From contig JANRIH010000028.1 in the NCBI GenBank assembly GCA_033765145.1, positions 1 to 64,000 of the forward strand: 64,000 nt of DNA, read 5' to 3'. Below the pieces are notes generated by a model, which saw only the letters and a program-made list of their open reading frames with translations, had not been told where the DNA came from and did not search any database. The translations under genes and the position numbers were made by a program. The DNA is from JAGVSR01 sp033765145 (lineage in GTDB: Bacteria; Pseudomonadota; Alphaproteobacteria; Rhizobiales; Hyphomicrobiaceae). Shown piece after piece: positions 8,232-16,246 of the stretch (positions are counted from its first letter, which is position 1; each line of letters begins with the position of its first letter).

Positions 8232-8243
8232 TGCAACGTTGCA
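8232..8243. promoter_or_regulatory. Perfect palindrome TGCAACGTTGCA upstream of PAS_5 gene
   Basis: A 12-base perfect dyad lies in the 78-base gap between the CurA-like reductase and the second PAS_5 gene, 18 bases before the latter's start codon. Its size and place fit a repressor or activator operator. No known regulator consensus is assigned. Confidence 0.35.
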
Positions 8244-8292
8244 GGCGATTCTAGGCGTACAACCGTTTACAAACCCACGACAGCAGATCGGC

Positions 8293-9297
8293 TCAGGCGA
8301 CCTTTACGATCAGCTTGCCGAAATTCTCGCCCTTCAGCAGACCCATGAAAGCCCCAGGCGCCTGTTCCAGCCCGGCCACAATGGTTTCGCGGCTCTTGAT
8401 CTTGCCATCACGGAGGAGCGCACCCACCTCGCGCACGAACTCGTCCATGGTCGAGGCGTGATTGGACACGATAAAGCCCTCTATGCGCAGGCTCTTCTGG
8501 ATGATGGAGAACATCTTGTCGGGACCGGGCTGGGGGGTGGCGTCCTGGTACTCGGCAATCGCCCCGCACATCACCATGCGCCCGAAGGTCGCCATGCGGG
8601 CAAAAACGGCATGGAAAATCGCCCCGCCCACGTTCTCGAAATCGACGTTGATGCCGTCCGGGCACAGCCGGTCGAGCACGGCACCGTAATCCTTCTCGGT
8701 CTTGTGGTTGAAGCAGGCGTCGTAGCCGAGATCACTGACCGCATAGGCGCATTTGGTATCGTCACCTGCGCAGCCGACCACGCGCGCCCCCTTCAGCTTG
8801 GCAAGCTGGCCCGCCACCTGGCCGACGGCTCCAGTGGCAGCGGAGACGAAGACCGTCTCACCCGGCTTCGGCTGACCCATGCGGATCATGCCGTGATAGG
8901 CGGTGTAGCCGGGCATGCCGAGGATGCCGAGGTGGGCCGGCAGCGGTGCGGCGTTGGGGTCGATCTTGCGCATACCCCGCCCGTCATGGACGGTGTAGGT
9001 GGCCCAGTCGACGGCCCCCACCACGATGTCGCCAGCGGCGAACTTCGGGTTCTTCGACTCAACCACGCGGGAAATCCCGCCGCCAGTGAGCGGCTTGTCG
9101 AGATCGAACGGCGGCACGTAAGAATTCATCTCGGTCATGCGCGGGCGCATATAGGGGTCGAGCGACAGATAGAGCGTCTCCACCAGGATCTGCCCGTCGG
9201 CCAAGGCCGACAGGCTGGCCTTTTCGGTCCGAAAACAGTCGCTGGTGACCGCGCCCTGCGGGCGCTTGGCGAGAATGATCCGCGTTGACTGGCTCAT
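8293..9297 (-). CDS. NADP-dependent oxidoreductase, medium-chain reductase family (CurA-like)
   Basis: This 334-residue zinc-independent medium-chain dehydrogenase/reductase resembles prostaglandin/curcumin reductases. Motifs include LYLSLDPYMRPRM, the pocket segment LGMPGYTAYHGM, the nucleotide-binding loop SAATGAVGQVAGQLAKLKG and GINVDFENVGG. Such enzymes reduce enone double bonds with NADPH in the cytoplasm. The natural substrate is unknown. The start at MSQSTRII is chosen because a GGAGAGAGA ribosome-binding site precedes it and the upstream in-frame extension is not family-like. A tRNA gene follows upstream. Confidence 0.9.
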   Translation of the reverse strand: MSQSTRIILAKRPQGAVTSDCFRTEKASLSALADGQILVETLYLSLDPYMRPRMTEMNSYVPPFDLDKPLTGGGISRVVESKNPKFAAGDIVVGAVDWATYTVHDGRGMRKIDPNAAPLPAHLGILGMPGYTAYHGMIRMGQPKPGETVFVSAATGAVGQVAGQLAKLKGARVVGCAGDDTKCAYAVSDLGYDACFNHKTEKDYGAVLDRLCPDGINVDFENVGGAIFHAVFARMATFGRMVMCGAIAEYQDATPQPGPDKMFSIIQKSLRIEGFIVSNHASTMDEFVREVGALLRDGKIKSRETIVAGLEQAPGAFMGLLKGENFGKLIVKVA

Positions 9298-9418
9298 CCG
9301 TCTCTCTCCCCTTGTTTTTGTGCTGATCGGTCCGCCCGAGTCGGATTCGGTGCCCCGCCGATACTGCGAGCAGCGCTGTCTCTCTATCCGGACCAACCAC
9401 CTAAGTGGCTGATTTGAA

Positions 9419-9494
9419 TGGCGACCCCAAGGGGATTCGAACCCCTGTCCTCACCGTGAAAGGGTGATGTCCTAGGCCTCTAGACGATGGGGTC
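9419..9494 (-). tRNA. tRNA-Glu (anticodon TTC)
   Basis: Read on the minus strand, this is a 76-base tRNA with the CCA end encoded. The acceptor stem GACCCCA pairs with TGGGGTC. The anticodon loop is CTTTCAC, giving anticodon TTC. The T arm contains GGTTCGAATCC. The D-arm sequence (TCGTCTAGAGGCC) is typical of tRNA-Glu. Confidence 0.95.
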
Positions 9495-9535
9495 GTGTAG
9501 AGGACGGCAGGGTGTATCGGGGGCCGGCCGGTAAA

Positions 9536-11323
9536 TCAAGCCCGAGGTTGCGATAAGCCGACGGGTGCGACATCGTCGATGCTGAACTGGGCCCGCCTTT
9601 CGCCCCGCCATTCATCGACTGAGAGTTCGCCCGCGACGTGCATCGGCGCCCCGTTGCTCTTCAGCAACGCCTCGCCGAGCGGCGTGTCGACGGCCCGGAA
9701 GGCGATCGCCTTCAGCCGTGCGCCGTCGGCCGCGGCGAACTCGGTCCGCACGTGCTTTTCGCCTACGACGTCGCGCCAGATCACCCGTGCATCTGACAGG
9801 GCCAATCGCGGCTTCGGATTGCCCGGGCCATAGGGGCCCGCCCGCTCCATCAGTTCCGCCAGTTCCAACGTGGCGCCGCCCACCGCCACCGCCGCATCGA
9901 TGCCGAGCGCTTCCCGGTCTGCCTGCGCGCTGACGGCGGGGCCCAGGCGATCGTTCATGAAGGCGCGGAACGGGCCGACCTGCTCCGCCGCGATGCTGAG
10001 GCCGGCCGCCATTGCGTGCCCTCCCCCGGCAAGCAGCAGGCCAGACTGGTGGGCCGCAACCACGGCCGCCCCCAGGTCGACACCGGCAATGGATCTGCCT
10101 GAACCCTTCCCCGACTTGCCGTCGAGGCCAATAACGATGACCGGGCGCCGCAGCTTGTCCTTCAGGCGGCCAGCGACGATGCCGATAACGCCCGGGTGCC
10201 AGGCCTGGCCGGCAATGACGGCGACCGCATCGTCCAGGCCGGCGACGGCGCCAAGGGCCTGTGCCTCGACCTCGGCTTCGATGGCCTGGCGTTCGCGGTT
10301 GAGGTGGCAGAGCTGCTCGGCGATGGCGGCAGCCTCTGCGGGATCGTCGGTTGAAAGCAGCCGCGCGCCGAGATCGGACTTGCCCACCCGACCACCGGCG
10401 TTAACGCGTGGACCCAGGATGTAGCCCAGATGATAGGCCATCGGCCGGGCGGTCATCCCGGCGGCGTCGGCCAGCGCACAGAGGCCCACATTGCCGCGAC
10501 GGCCCAGAACACGCAGTCCCTGCCCCACCAGAGCGCGGTTCACCCCGGTCATGGGCACGACGTCGCAGACGGTGCCGAGTGCCACCAGATCGAGCAGGTC
10601 GAGCAGCGCCGGCTCCGGCCGGGTGGCAAAGGCGCCGGTCTGGCGGAGCGCGCGGGTGGTGGCGACGACCAGCAGGAAGGCACAACCGACGGCGGCCAGC
10701 ATGCCGAACTCCCCGCTCTCATCGAGCCGGTTCGGGTTGACGACGGCGAGCGCCGCCGGAAGTGCCGGCTCTGCCAGATGGTGGTCAACGACCAGCACGT
10801 CGAGGCCAAGTCCTTGGGCAACATCGAGCGCCGCGTAGGCGAGCGTGCCACAATCAACGGTGATGACGACCCGAGCGCCCCGCGCACGCAGCGATTCCAT
10901 GGCCGGGCCATTGGGGCCATAGCCTTCGCGCTGCCGGTCGGGGATATGGATCAAGGGCTCGCAGCCCATCGCGCGCAGGAAGCGGGTCAGCACGGCGGTG
11001 GACGTGGCACCATCGACGTCATAGTCGCCGAGGATGCCGATCCCCTCGCCCTTCAGGATCGCCTGCGCCAGGCGCTCCGCCGCCGGTTCCATGTCGCGCA
11101 GCCGCGACGGGTCGGGCAGCCAATCCCGCAGCCGGGGCTCCAGATAGCGTTCGGCAAGATCGGAATCGACGCCGCGCGCCACCAGGATCCGCGCCACCGC
11201 CTCGGGCAGGCCAAGGCGCTGGGCGTGGGCCGCGGCCTGCGGGGGGTCGCCCGGGCGGGCGACCCAACGCCGGCCGCTGACCGAACGCTCGACGCCGAGG
11301 AAGGCCGCGGCGGCCGTCGTCAC
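9536..11323 (-). CDS. recJ: Single-stranded-DNA-specific exonuclease RecJ
   Basis: This 595-residue DHH-superfamily 5'-3' exonuclease acts in recombination and mismatch repair. The metal-binding motifs are present: GDYDVDGATST, ITVDCGT, VVDHHLAEP, and a DHHA1 domain with GGGHAMAAGLSI. A C-terminal OB-fold region follows. The length is normal for the family. The ATG overlaps the glpX stop by 4 bases, so the two are translationally coupled. Confidence 0.96.
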   Translation of the reverse strand: MTTAAAAFLGVERSVSGRRWVARPGDPPQAAAHAQRLGLPEAVARILVARGVDSDLAERYLEPRLRDWLPDPSRLRDMEPAAERLAQAILKGEGIGILGDYDVDGATSTAVLTRFLRAMGCEPLIHIPDRQREGYGPNGPAMESLRARGARVVITVDCGTLAYAALDVAQGLGLDVLVVDHHLAEPALPAALAVVNPNRLDESGEFGMLAAVGCAFLLVVATTRALRQTGAFATRPEPALLDLLDLVALGTVCDVVPMTGVNRALVGQGLRVLGRRGNVGLCALADAAGMTARPMAYHLGYILGPRVNAGGRVGKSDLGARLLSTDDPAEAAAIAEQLCHLNRERQAIEAEVEAQALGAVAGLDDAVAVIAGQAWHPGVIGIVAGRLKDKLRRPVIVIGLDGKSGKGSGRSIAGVDLGAAVVAAHQSGLLLAGGGHAMAAGLSIAAEQVGPFRAFMNDRLGPAVSAQADREALGIDAAVAVGGATLELAELMERAGPYGPGNPKPRLALSDARVIWRDVVGEKHVRTEFAAADGARLKAIAFRAVDTPLGEALLKSNGAPMHVAGELSVDEWRGERRAQFSIDDVAPVGLSQPRA

Positions 11324-12276
11324 ACCCGGTGGAAGGCTTCGATGCGCCGCACGGTGCCAGTCGAGGCACGCATGGCGATCGACTCGGTGGTCATGCCACC
11401 GGGCACGCGGTGCACGCCCTTCAGCATCGACCCGTCCGTCACTCCCGTCGCCACGAAGATCACCTCGCCAGAGGCGAGATCGGTGGTGGAGTACTTCCGG
11501 TTCAGGTCCTTAATCCCAGCCTTAGCGGCGCGGCCGCGCTCGTCGTCATTCCGGAACAGGAGCCGCCCCTGGATCTGCCCTCCGATGCACCGCAGCGCCG
11601 CGGCGGCCAGCACGCCTTCAGGCGCACCGCCCGAACCCATGTAAAGGTCGATGCCGGTGTGCGCTTCCGAGGTGGCGATCACGCCGGCGACGTCGCCGTC
11701 GGTGATCAATTGGATGCGCGCGCCAGTGGCGCGCACGGCATTGATGAGCTCGCTATGGCGCGGCCGGTCCAGGATGCAGACCACCAGGTCGCCGACATCG
11801 ACCCCCTTCGCCTTGGCAACCGCCTTGACGTTCTCGGCCGGCGAGCGATCGAGATCGACGATTCCGTCGGGCAGGCCAGCACCGACGGCGATCTTGTACA
11901 TGTAGACGTCGGGGGCATGCAGGAAGCCGCCGGCATTTGCGAAGGCCAGGACCGCCAAAGCGCTTGGCCCGCCCTTCGCGGTGAGGGTCGTGCCCTCCAG
12001 CGGATCGAGCGCGATGTCGATCGACGGACCCGTTCCGGCCCCTACCTTCTCGCCGATGAAGAGCATCGGGGCCTCATCGCGCTCACCCTCGCCGATCACC
12101 ACGGTGCCGACGACGTCGAGCTTGTTGAGGGCGGTGCGCATGGCGTCGACGGCCGCCTGGTCGGCTGCCTTCTCGTCGCCGCGCCCCATCAGCTTGTAGG
12201 CGGCAAGCGCCGCCGCCTCGGTCACGCGGACGGCTTCGAGCGTCAGCTGGCGCTGAATTCCGGTCTCTTTCGCCAT
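11320..12276 (-). CDS. glpX: Class II fructose-1,6-bisphosphatase
   Basis: This 318-residue GlpX-family phosphatase hydrolyses fructose 1,6-bisphosphate to fructose 6-phosphate in gluconeogenesis. Some homologues also act on sedoheptulose bisphosphate. The metal site motifs are visible: GEGERDEAPML and DPLEGTTLTAKG, together with MGSGGAPEGVLAAAAL. Full length for the family. It lies 22 bases after hom and overlaps recJ, an order (aminotransferase-hom-glpX-recJ) that is common in alphaproteobacteria. Confidence 0.96.
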   Translation of the reverse strand: MAKETGIQRQLTLEAVRVTEAAALAAYKLMGRGDEKAADQAAVDAMRTALNKLDVVGTVVIGEGERDEAPMLFIGEKVGAGTGPSIDIALDPLEGTTLTAKGGPSALAVLAFANAGGFLHAPDVYMYKIAVGAGLPDGIVDLDRSPAENVKAVAKAKGVDVGDLVVCILDRPRHSELINAVRATGARIQLITDGDVAGVIATSEAHTGIDLYMGSGGAPEGVLAAAALRCIGGQIQGRLLFRNDDERGRAAKAGIKDLNRKYSTTDLASGEVIFVATGVTDGSMLKGVHRVPGGMTTESIAMRASTGTVRRIEAFHRV

Positions 12277-12298
12277 CGGGCGGTTCCTTCCTCGTCTG

Positions 12299-13594
12299 TC
12301 AGAGCTGTTCGATACGGATCATGCAGGGCGGTGCCACCGATGCCGCAAGTGCCGCGATCTTGGCCAAGGCGCGTTGCATCGCCGCTTCCTCGGTCTGATG
12401 CGTCACCAGCACCACGGGAACGGCTTCGCCCGACAGCGCGCGGGCACGCTGAAGCATGGACTCGATGGAAATGTTCTCGTCGCGCAGGATCGCGGCCACA
12501 TCGGCGATGACGCCAGGCCGGTCGAGCACGTTGAGGCGGACATAGTAGGGCCCGACATGCCGCTGCATCGGGGACGCGGCGATATCGGCAAGGCGGGTGC
12601 TGCCGACGCCGAACAGCGGGGGCACCCGCCCACGGGCGACATCGATCAGATCGGCGACCACGGCGGAGGCCGTCGGGCCAGCGCCGGCACCGCGACCGAC
12701 ATACATCGTCCGGTCGACGAAATCCCCCTCAGCCACCACCGCGTTGAAGACGCCATCGACATGGGCGATCGCCGAATCCGCCGCCACCATGCACGGATGG
12801 ACCCGCTGTTCGATTCCGGTGGCGGTTCGACGGGCGATGGCGAGCAGCTTGATCCGGTAGCCGAGGTCCCGGGCATATTCGATATCGACAGCTTCGACCG
12901 CGCGGATCCCCTCGATATGCACCGAACCGAAATCCATCGGGCGGTTGAAGGCGATGCCGGCGAGGACGGCGAGCTTGTGCGCGGCATCGATCCCGTCGAC
13001 GTCGAAGCTGGGATCGGCTTCGGCGTAGCCAAGCGCCTGTGCCTCCGCCAGCACGTCGCCGAAGCCCCGCCCCGAAGTCTGCATCTGGGTCAGGATATAG
13101 TTGCAGGTACCGTTGAGGATCCCGAAGACCCGGGTCATCCGATTGGCCGCGAGGCCTTCGCGGAGCGCCTTCACGATCGGGATGCCCCCCGCCACGGCCG
13201 CCTCGCAGGCGATCGGTACTCCCTTCCCCTCGGCCAGACGCGCCAGTGCTGTCCCGTGCAGGGCAAGCATAGCCTTGTTCGCCGTGACCACCGGCTTCGC
13301 CGCTGCGATGGAGGCCTCGGTCAGCGCCTTGGCGATGCCTTCGGCGCCGCCGATCACCTCGACCACCACATCGACATCAGATGCGCCGGCAAGCGACAGC
13401 GCATCATCCGCCCAGCGCGCGCCGTCCAGGGGCAGGTCGCGATTGCGCGCGCGGTCGCGCGCCGAGACGGCGGTGACACGGATCGGCCGCCCGGCCCGCT
13501 CGGCGATCAGATCAGCATGCTCGGCCAGAAGACGGACGACGCCGCCGCCCACCGTCCCAAGGCCGGCGAGCCCGATACGAAGCGGCGCGGTCAC
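12299..13594 (-). CDS. hom: Homoserine dehydrogenase with ACT domain
   Basis: This 431-residue enzyme converts aspartate semialdehyde to homoserine for threonine and methionine synthesis. The N-terminal NAD(P) fold has GLAGLGTVGGGVV. The catalytic domain contains GILNGTCNYILTQM and AEADPSFDVDGIDAAHKLAVLA. A C-terminal ACT domain (VRLNVLDRPGVIADVAAIL) suggests feedback control by threonine. Its start overlaps the aminotransferase stop by 4 bases. The enzyme that makes its substrate, Asd, is encoded elsewhere in the window, at 43.8 kb. Confidence 0.97.
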   Translation of the reverse strand: MTAPLRIGLAGLGTVGGGVVRLLAEHADLIAERAGRPIRVTAVSARDRARNRDLPLDGARWADDALSLAGASDVDVVVEVIGGAEGIAKALTEASIAAAKPVVTANKAMLALHGTALARLAEGKGVPIACEAAVAGGIPIVKALREGLAANRMTRVFGILNGTCNYILTQMQTSGRGFGDVLAEAQALGYAEADPSFDVDGIDAAHKLAVLAGIAFNRPMDFGSVHIEGIRAVEAVDIEYARDLGYRIKLLAIARRTATGIEQRVHPCMVAADSAIAHVDGVFNAVVAEGDFVDRTMYVGRGAGAGPTASAVVADLIDVARGRVPPLFGVGSTRLADIAASPMQRHVGPYYVRLNVLDRPGVIADVAAILRDENISIESMLQRARALSGEAVPVVLVTHQTEEAAMQRALAKIAALAASVAPPCMIRIEQL

Positions 13595-14805
13595 GAGGCG
13601 AGCCGTCGCGTCGTGCTGCGGTCAGCCGGGTCGGCGGTCGTCAGGAACCGCTTGATGTTGCGGCAGGCCTGGCGGATGCGATGCTCGTTCTCGACCAGCG
13701 CGATACGGACATGGTTGTCGCCGTATTCGCCGAAGCCCAGCCCCGGCGCTACCGCGACGCCGGCTTCTGCCAGCAGACGCTTGGAGAATTCCAGCGAGCC
13801 CATATTGCTGAAGCGTTCGGGAATGGGCGCCCAGACGAACATGCTGGCATCGGGGCTCGGCACGTCCCAACCGGCCTGCGACAGGCCGCGAATCAGCACA
13901 TCGCGCCGCGCCTTGTAGGTGGCGCGTATCTCGGCCACGCAATCCTGGGGTCCGTTGAGCGCGGCGGCGGCGGCAACCTGGATCGGCGTGAAGGCACCGT
14001 AGTCCAGGTACGACTTGATCCGGCCGAGCGCCCGGATCAGCGTCCGGTTGCCGGCAGCAAAGCCGACGCGCCAGCCCGGCATCGCATAGGTCTTGCTCAT
14101 CGAGGTGAACTCAATCGCCACGTCCTTGGCGCCTGGAATCTGCAGGATCGAGGGGGGCGGCGTATCCCCGAAATAGATCTCCGCATAGGCCAAGTCGGAA
14201 ATGACGTACATGTTCCGGGCGCGGGCGAATTCGACGATCTGTCCATAGAAGTCGAGATCGACGGTCATCGCCGTCGGGTTGGCCGGGAAGCTGACCACGA
14301 GGGCCACGGGTGCCGGTACCGAGTGCTTGGCGGCGCGCTCGAGCCCGGCCATGAAGTCGATCCCCTCGCCGATCGGCACGTGGCGAAGCGTGGCGCCGGC
14401 GATCATGAAGCCGAAGGGGTGGATCGGGTAGCTGGGGTTGGGCACCAGGAACGTGTCGCCCGGCGACGTAATCGCCTGGGCAAGGTTGGCAAGCCCCTCC
14501 TTCGACCCCAGGGTGACGATCGCTTCCGCTTCCGGATCGATATCGACCCCGAAGCGACGGCCGTAATAGGCGGACAGCGCCTTGCGCAGGCCCGGGATGC
14601 CGCGCGACATGGAATAGCGATGCGCCTTCGGGTCGCGGGCGGTCTCCACCAGCTTCTCGACGATGTGCTTGGGCGTCGGCATGTCGGGATTGCCCATGCC
14701 GAAATCGATGATGTCTTCCTTGGCGGCTCGCGCCGCGGCCTTCATCCGGTTCACTTCCTCGAACACGTAAGGGGGCAGACGACGGATGCGGTGGAACTCT
14801 TCCAT
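13591..14805 (-). CDS. Class I aminotransferase, AlaC/AlaA-like
   Basis: This 404-residue PLP-dependent aminotransferase contains the family motifs MGNPDMPTP, PSYPIHPFGFMIAG, VVSFPANPTAMTVD and the PLP-lysine motif SMSKTYAMPGWRVGF. It also has the substrate-carboxylate Arg near the C terminus (NHVRIALVENEHRIRQA). It is closest in pattern to the alanine/LL-diaminopimelate-type aminotransferases found before hom in alphaproteobacteria, where it probably makes alanine or aspartate-family amino acids. The exact substrate cannot be fixed from sequence. It is coupled to hom by a 4-base overlap. Confidence 0.92.
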   Translation of the reverse strand: MEEFHRIRRLPPYVFEEVNRMKAAARAAKEDIIDFGMGNPDMPTPKHIVEKLVETARDPKAHRYSMSRGIPGLRKALSAYYGRRFGVDIDPEAEAIVTLGSKEGLANLAQAITSPGDTFLVPNPSYPIHPFGFMIAGATLRHVPIGEGIDFMAGLERAAKHSVPAPVALVVSFPANPTAMTVDLDFYGQIVEFARARNMYVISDLAYAEIYFGDTPPPSILQIPGAKDVAIEFTSMSKTYAMPGWRVGFAAGNRTLIRALGRIKSYLDYGAFTPIQVAAAAALNGPQDCVAEIRATYKARRDVLIRGLSQAGWDVPSPDASMFVWAPIPERFSNMGSLEFSKRLLAEAGVAVAPGLGFGEYGDNHVRIALVENEHRIRQACRNIKRFLTTADPADRSTTRRLAS

Positions 14806-14869
14806 GGCCGTTTTCCAAGAGCGATAAGGGCGAAGCCGAGTCGATCGGCCGCCGGGAAACTACCGGATA

Positions 14870-16066
14870 TCAGTTCTCGAGGTAGAGGTCGACGCGGTTT
14901 GCCGGGTCCCCGGCCGCATCGGTGCGTGCCTCCACGAAGACAAAGTTGGGCTTGGCACCTTCCCGCGTCAGGGCGTTGGCGACGGCGGTTGCCCGGTCCT
15001 GCGCCAGACGGAACGCGTTGAGCTTGCTCTGCCCGCTGCTTCCGGCGGGCGAGAAACCGATGACGCGGATGGTGCCGCCGCGGGTGTTGTGCTGTGCCAC
15101 CACTTCGCTCACCGTCTGCAGGTCCCGGCGGCCGAGCCCGGTGCTGCCAGAACCAAAAGTGATCTGGCCGGCGAGCCGCGATCCCGCGCTGGCAAACGTG
15201 CCCGCGGCATTCGGCGCAGGCAGGCCACGCGCGGTGATCGGCACAAGCGGGATCGAAGCGGTGGCGGGTGACACCGGCAGGGAGGCCGGCGGCATCGGTG
15301 GCTGCTGGTAGGTCTGCAGGACATTGCCGGGCACAGCGGTCGCCGGCACCGCGATGCTGGCAGGCCGCGCCGGCTGGAAGCCCGTATTGGCCGGCGCGGT
15401 CGTCACGGTGGCGGCCGATGCCATCAGTGCCGAGCGATAGGACTGGTCCAGGGCCGCGGTGTCGCGCAACGGCGCCACGACGCCCGGCAGCGGCGCCGGG
15501 GGCATGGTGGGGGCCGAGGCATAGGCAGGGCTCTGCTGCAGCGGCGCCGGGCTCGGCATCTGGGTCAGGGGCAGCGGGGTCGGGATCGGCGCTGGAGCCG
15601 TCGGCGCGGGGGGCGCAGCGGCAACCGGTGCCGGGGCTGGCGGTGCCGCCATCGGCGGCGCGCTGGCCGGAGCAACCGCGACCGACGAAGCCGGCGCCGG
15701 GGCGGGCGCGGGCGCCGGCTGGGCGAAAGCGGGAGCGGCGGGCCGGCCGCGAAGATCCTCATCGGTGTAGCGGGCAGCGTCACGATCGGCGGTCAGGCCG
15801 CTTGCTACGGAGGTACGTTCCTCGCGACTCGAGGCGCGCGGGCGTTCAGGGACCGAGCCGACGCGCGGCGGTTCCTGGCGCTGGGCGCTCTCCGCCCTAG
15901 ACCGTCCCTCGGCTGTCGGCGCGCTGCGTGGCGTGGCCGGCGGCGGGGTTTGGTCATCGCCGAAAATCCCGTCGTACCAGGAAACCGGGTTGGCCCAGTC
16001 GGGCACCGAGGAGCAGGCGCCGACGGACAGAAGCGCCAGCAGAGCCACCGTTGCCTTACGAGGCAT
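14870..16066 (-). CDS. OmpA-family lipoprotein with long Pro/Ala linker
   Basis: This protein of about 398 residues has a lipoprotein signal (MPRKATVALLALLSVGAC), a short folded N-terminal stretch (VPDWANPVSWYDGIFGDD) and about 200 residues of low-complexity Pro/Ala-rich linker. It ends in an OmpA-like domain (IRVIGFSPAGSSGQSKLNAFRLAQDRATAVANAL, read in parts). The linker could span the periplasm so that the C-terminal domain reaches peptidoglycan. The start at 16066 puts the lipobox at residue 18. An upstream ATG at 16123 would give an unusually long n-region. It is divergent from phaC with a 180-base AT-richer gap. Confidence 0.82.
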   Translation of the reverse strand: MPRKATVALLALLSVGACSSVPDWANPVSWYDGIFGDDQTPPPATPRSAPTAEGRSRAESAQRQEPPRVGSVPERPRASSREERTSVASGLTADRDAARYTDEDLRGRPAAPAFAQPAPAPAPAPASSVAVAPASAPPMAAPPAPAPVAAAPPAPTAPAPIPTPLPLTQMPSPAPLQQSPAYASAPTMPPAPLPGVVAPLRDTAALDQSYRSALMASAATVTTAPANTGFQPARPASIAVPATAVPGNVLQTYQQPPMPPASLPVSPATASIPLVPITARGLPAPNAAGTFASAGSRLAGQITFGSGSTGLGRRDLQTVSEVVAQHNTRGGTIRVIGFSPAGSSGQSKLNAFRLAQDRATAVANALTREGAKPNFVFVEARTDAAGDPANRVDLYLEN

Positions 16067-16246
16067 GGGCGGCGAGGAGCGGCGAAGCGAAGTCACAACG
16101 GAGGTCCCTGCCCGGAACGACATGGTGTTGTCCAACTTGATTTTGTGCCGAACGGAAATACTCTGCTTATTTATAACAGATGTCGCGCCGGGCCACAGCA
16201 TTGCCTCACGGGATTGCGACAGCAAAATCAGAAAGCACCTAGGGAC

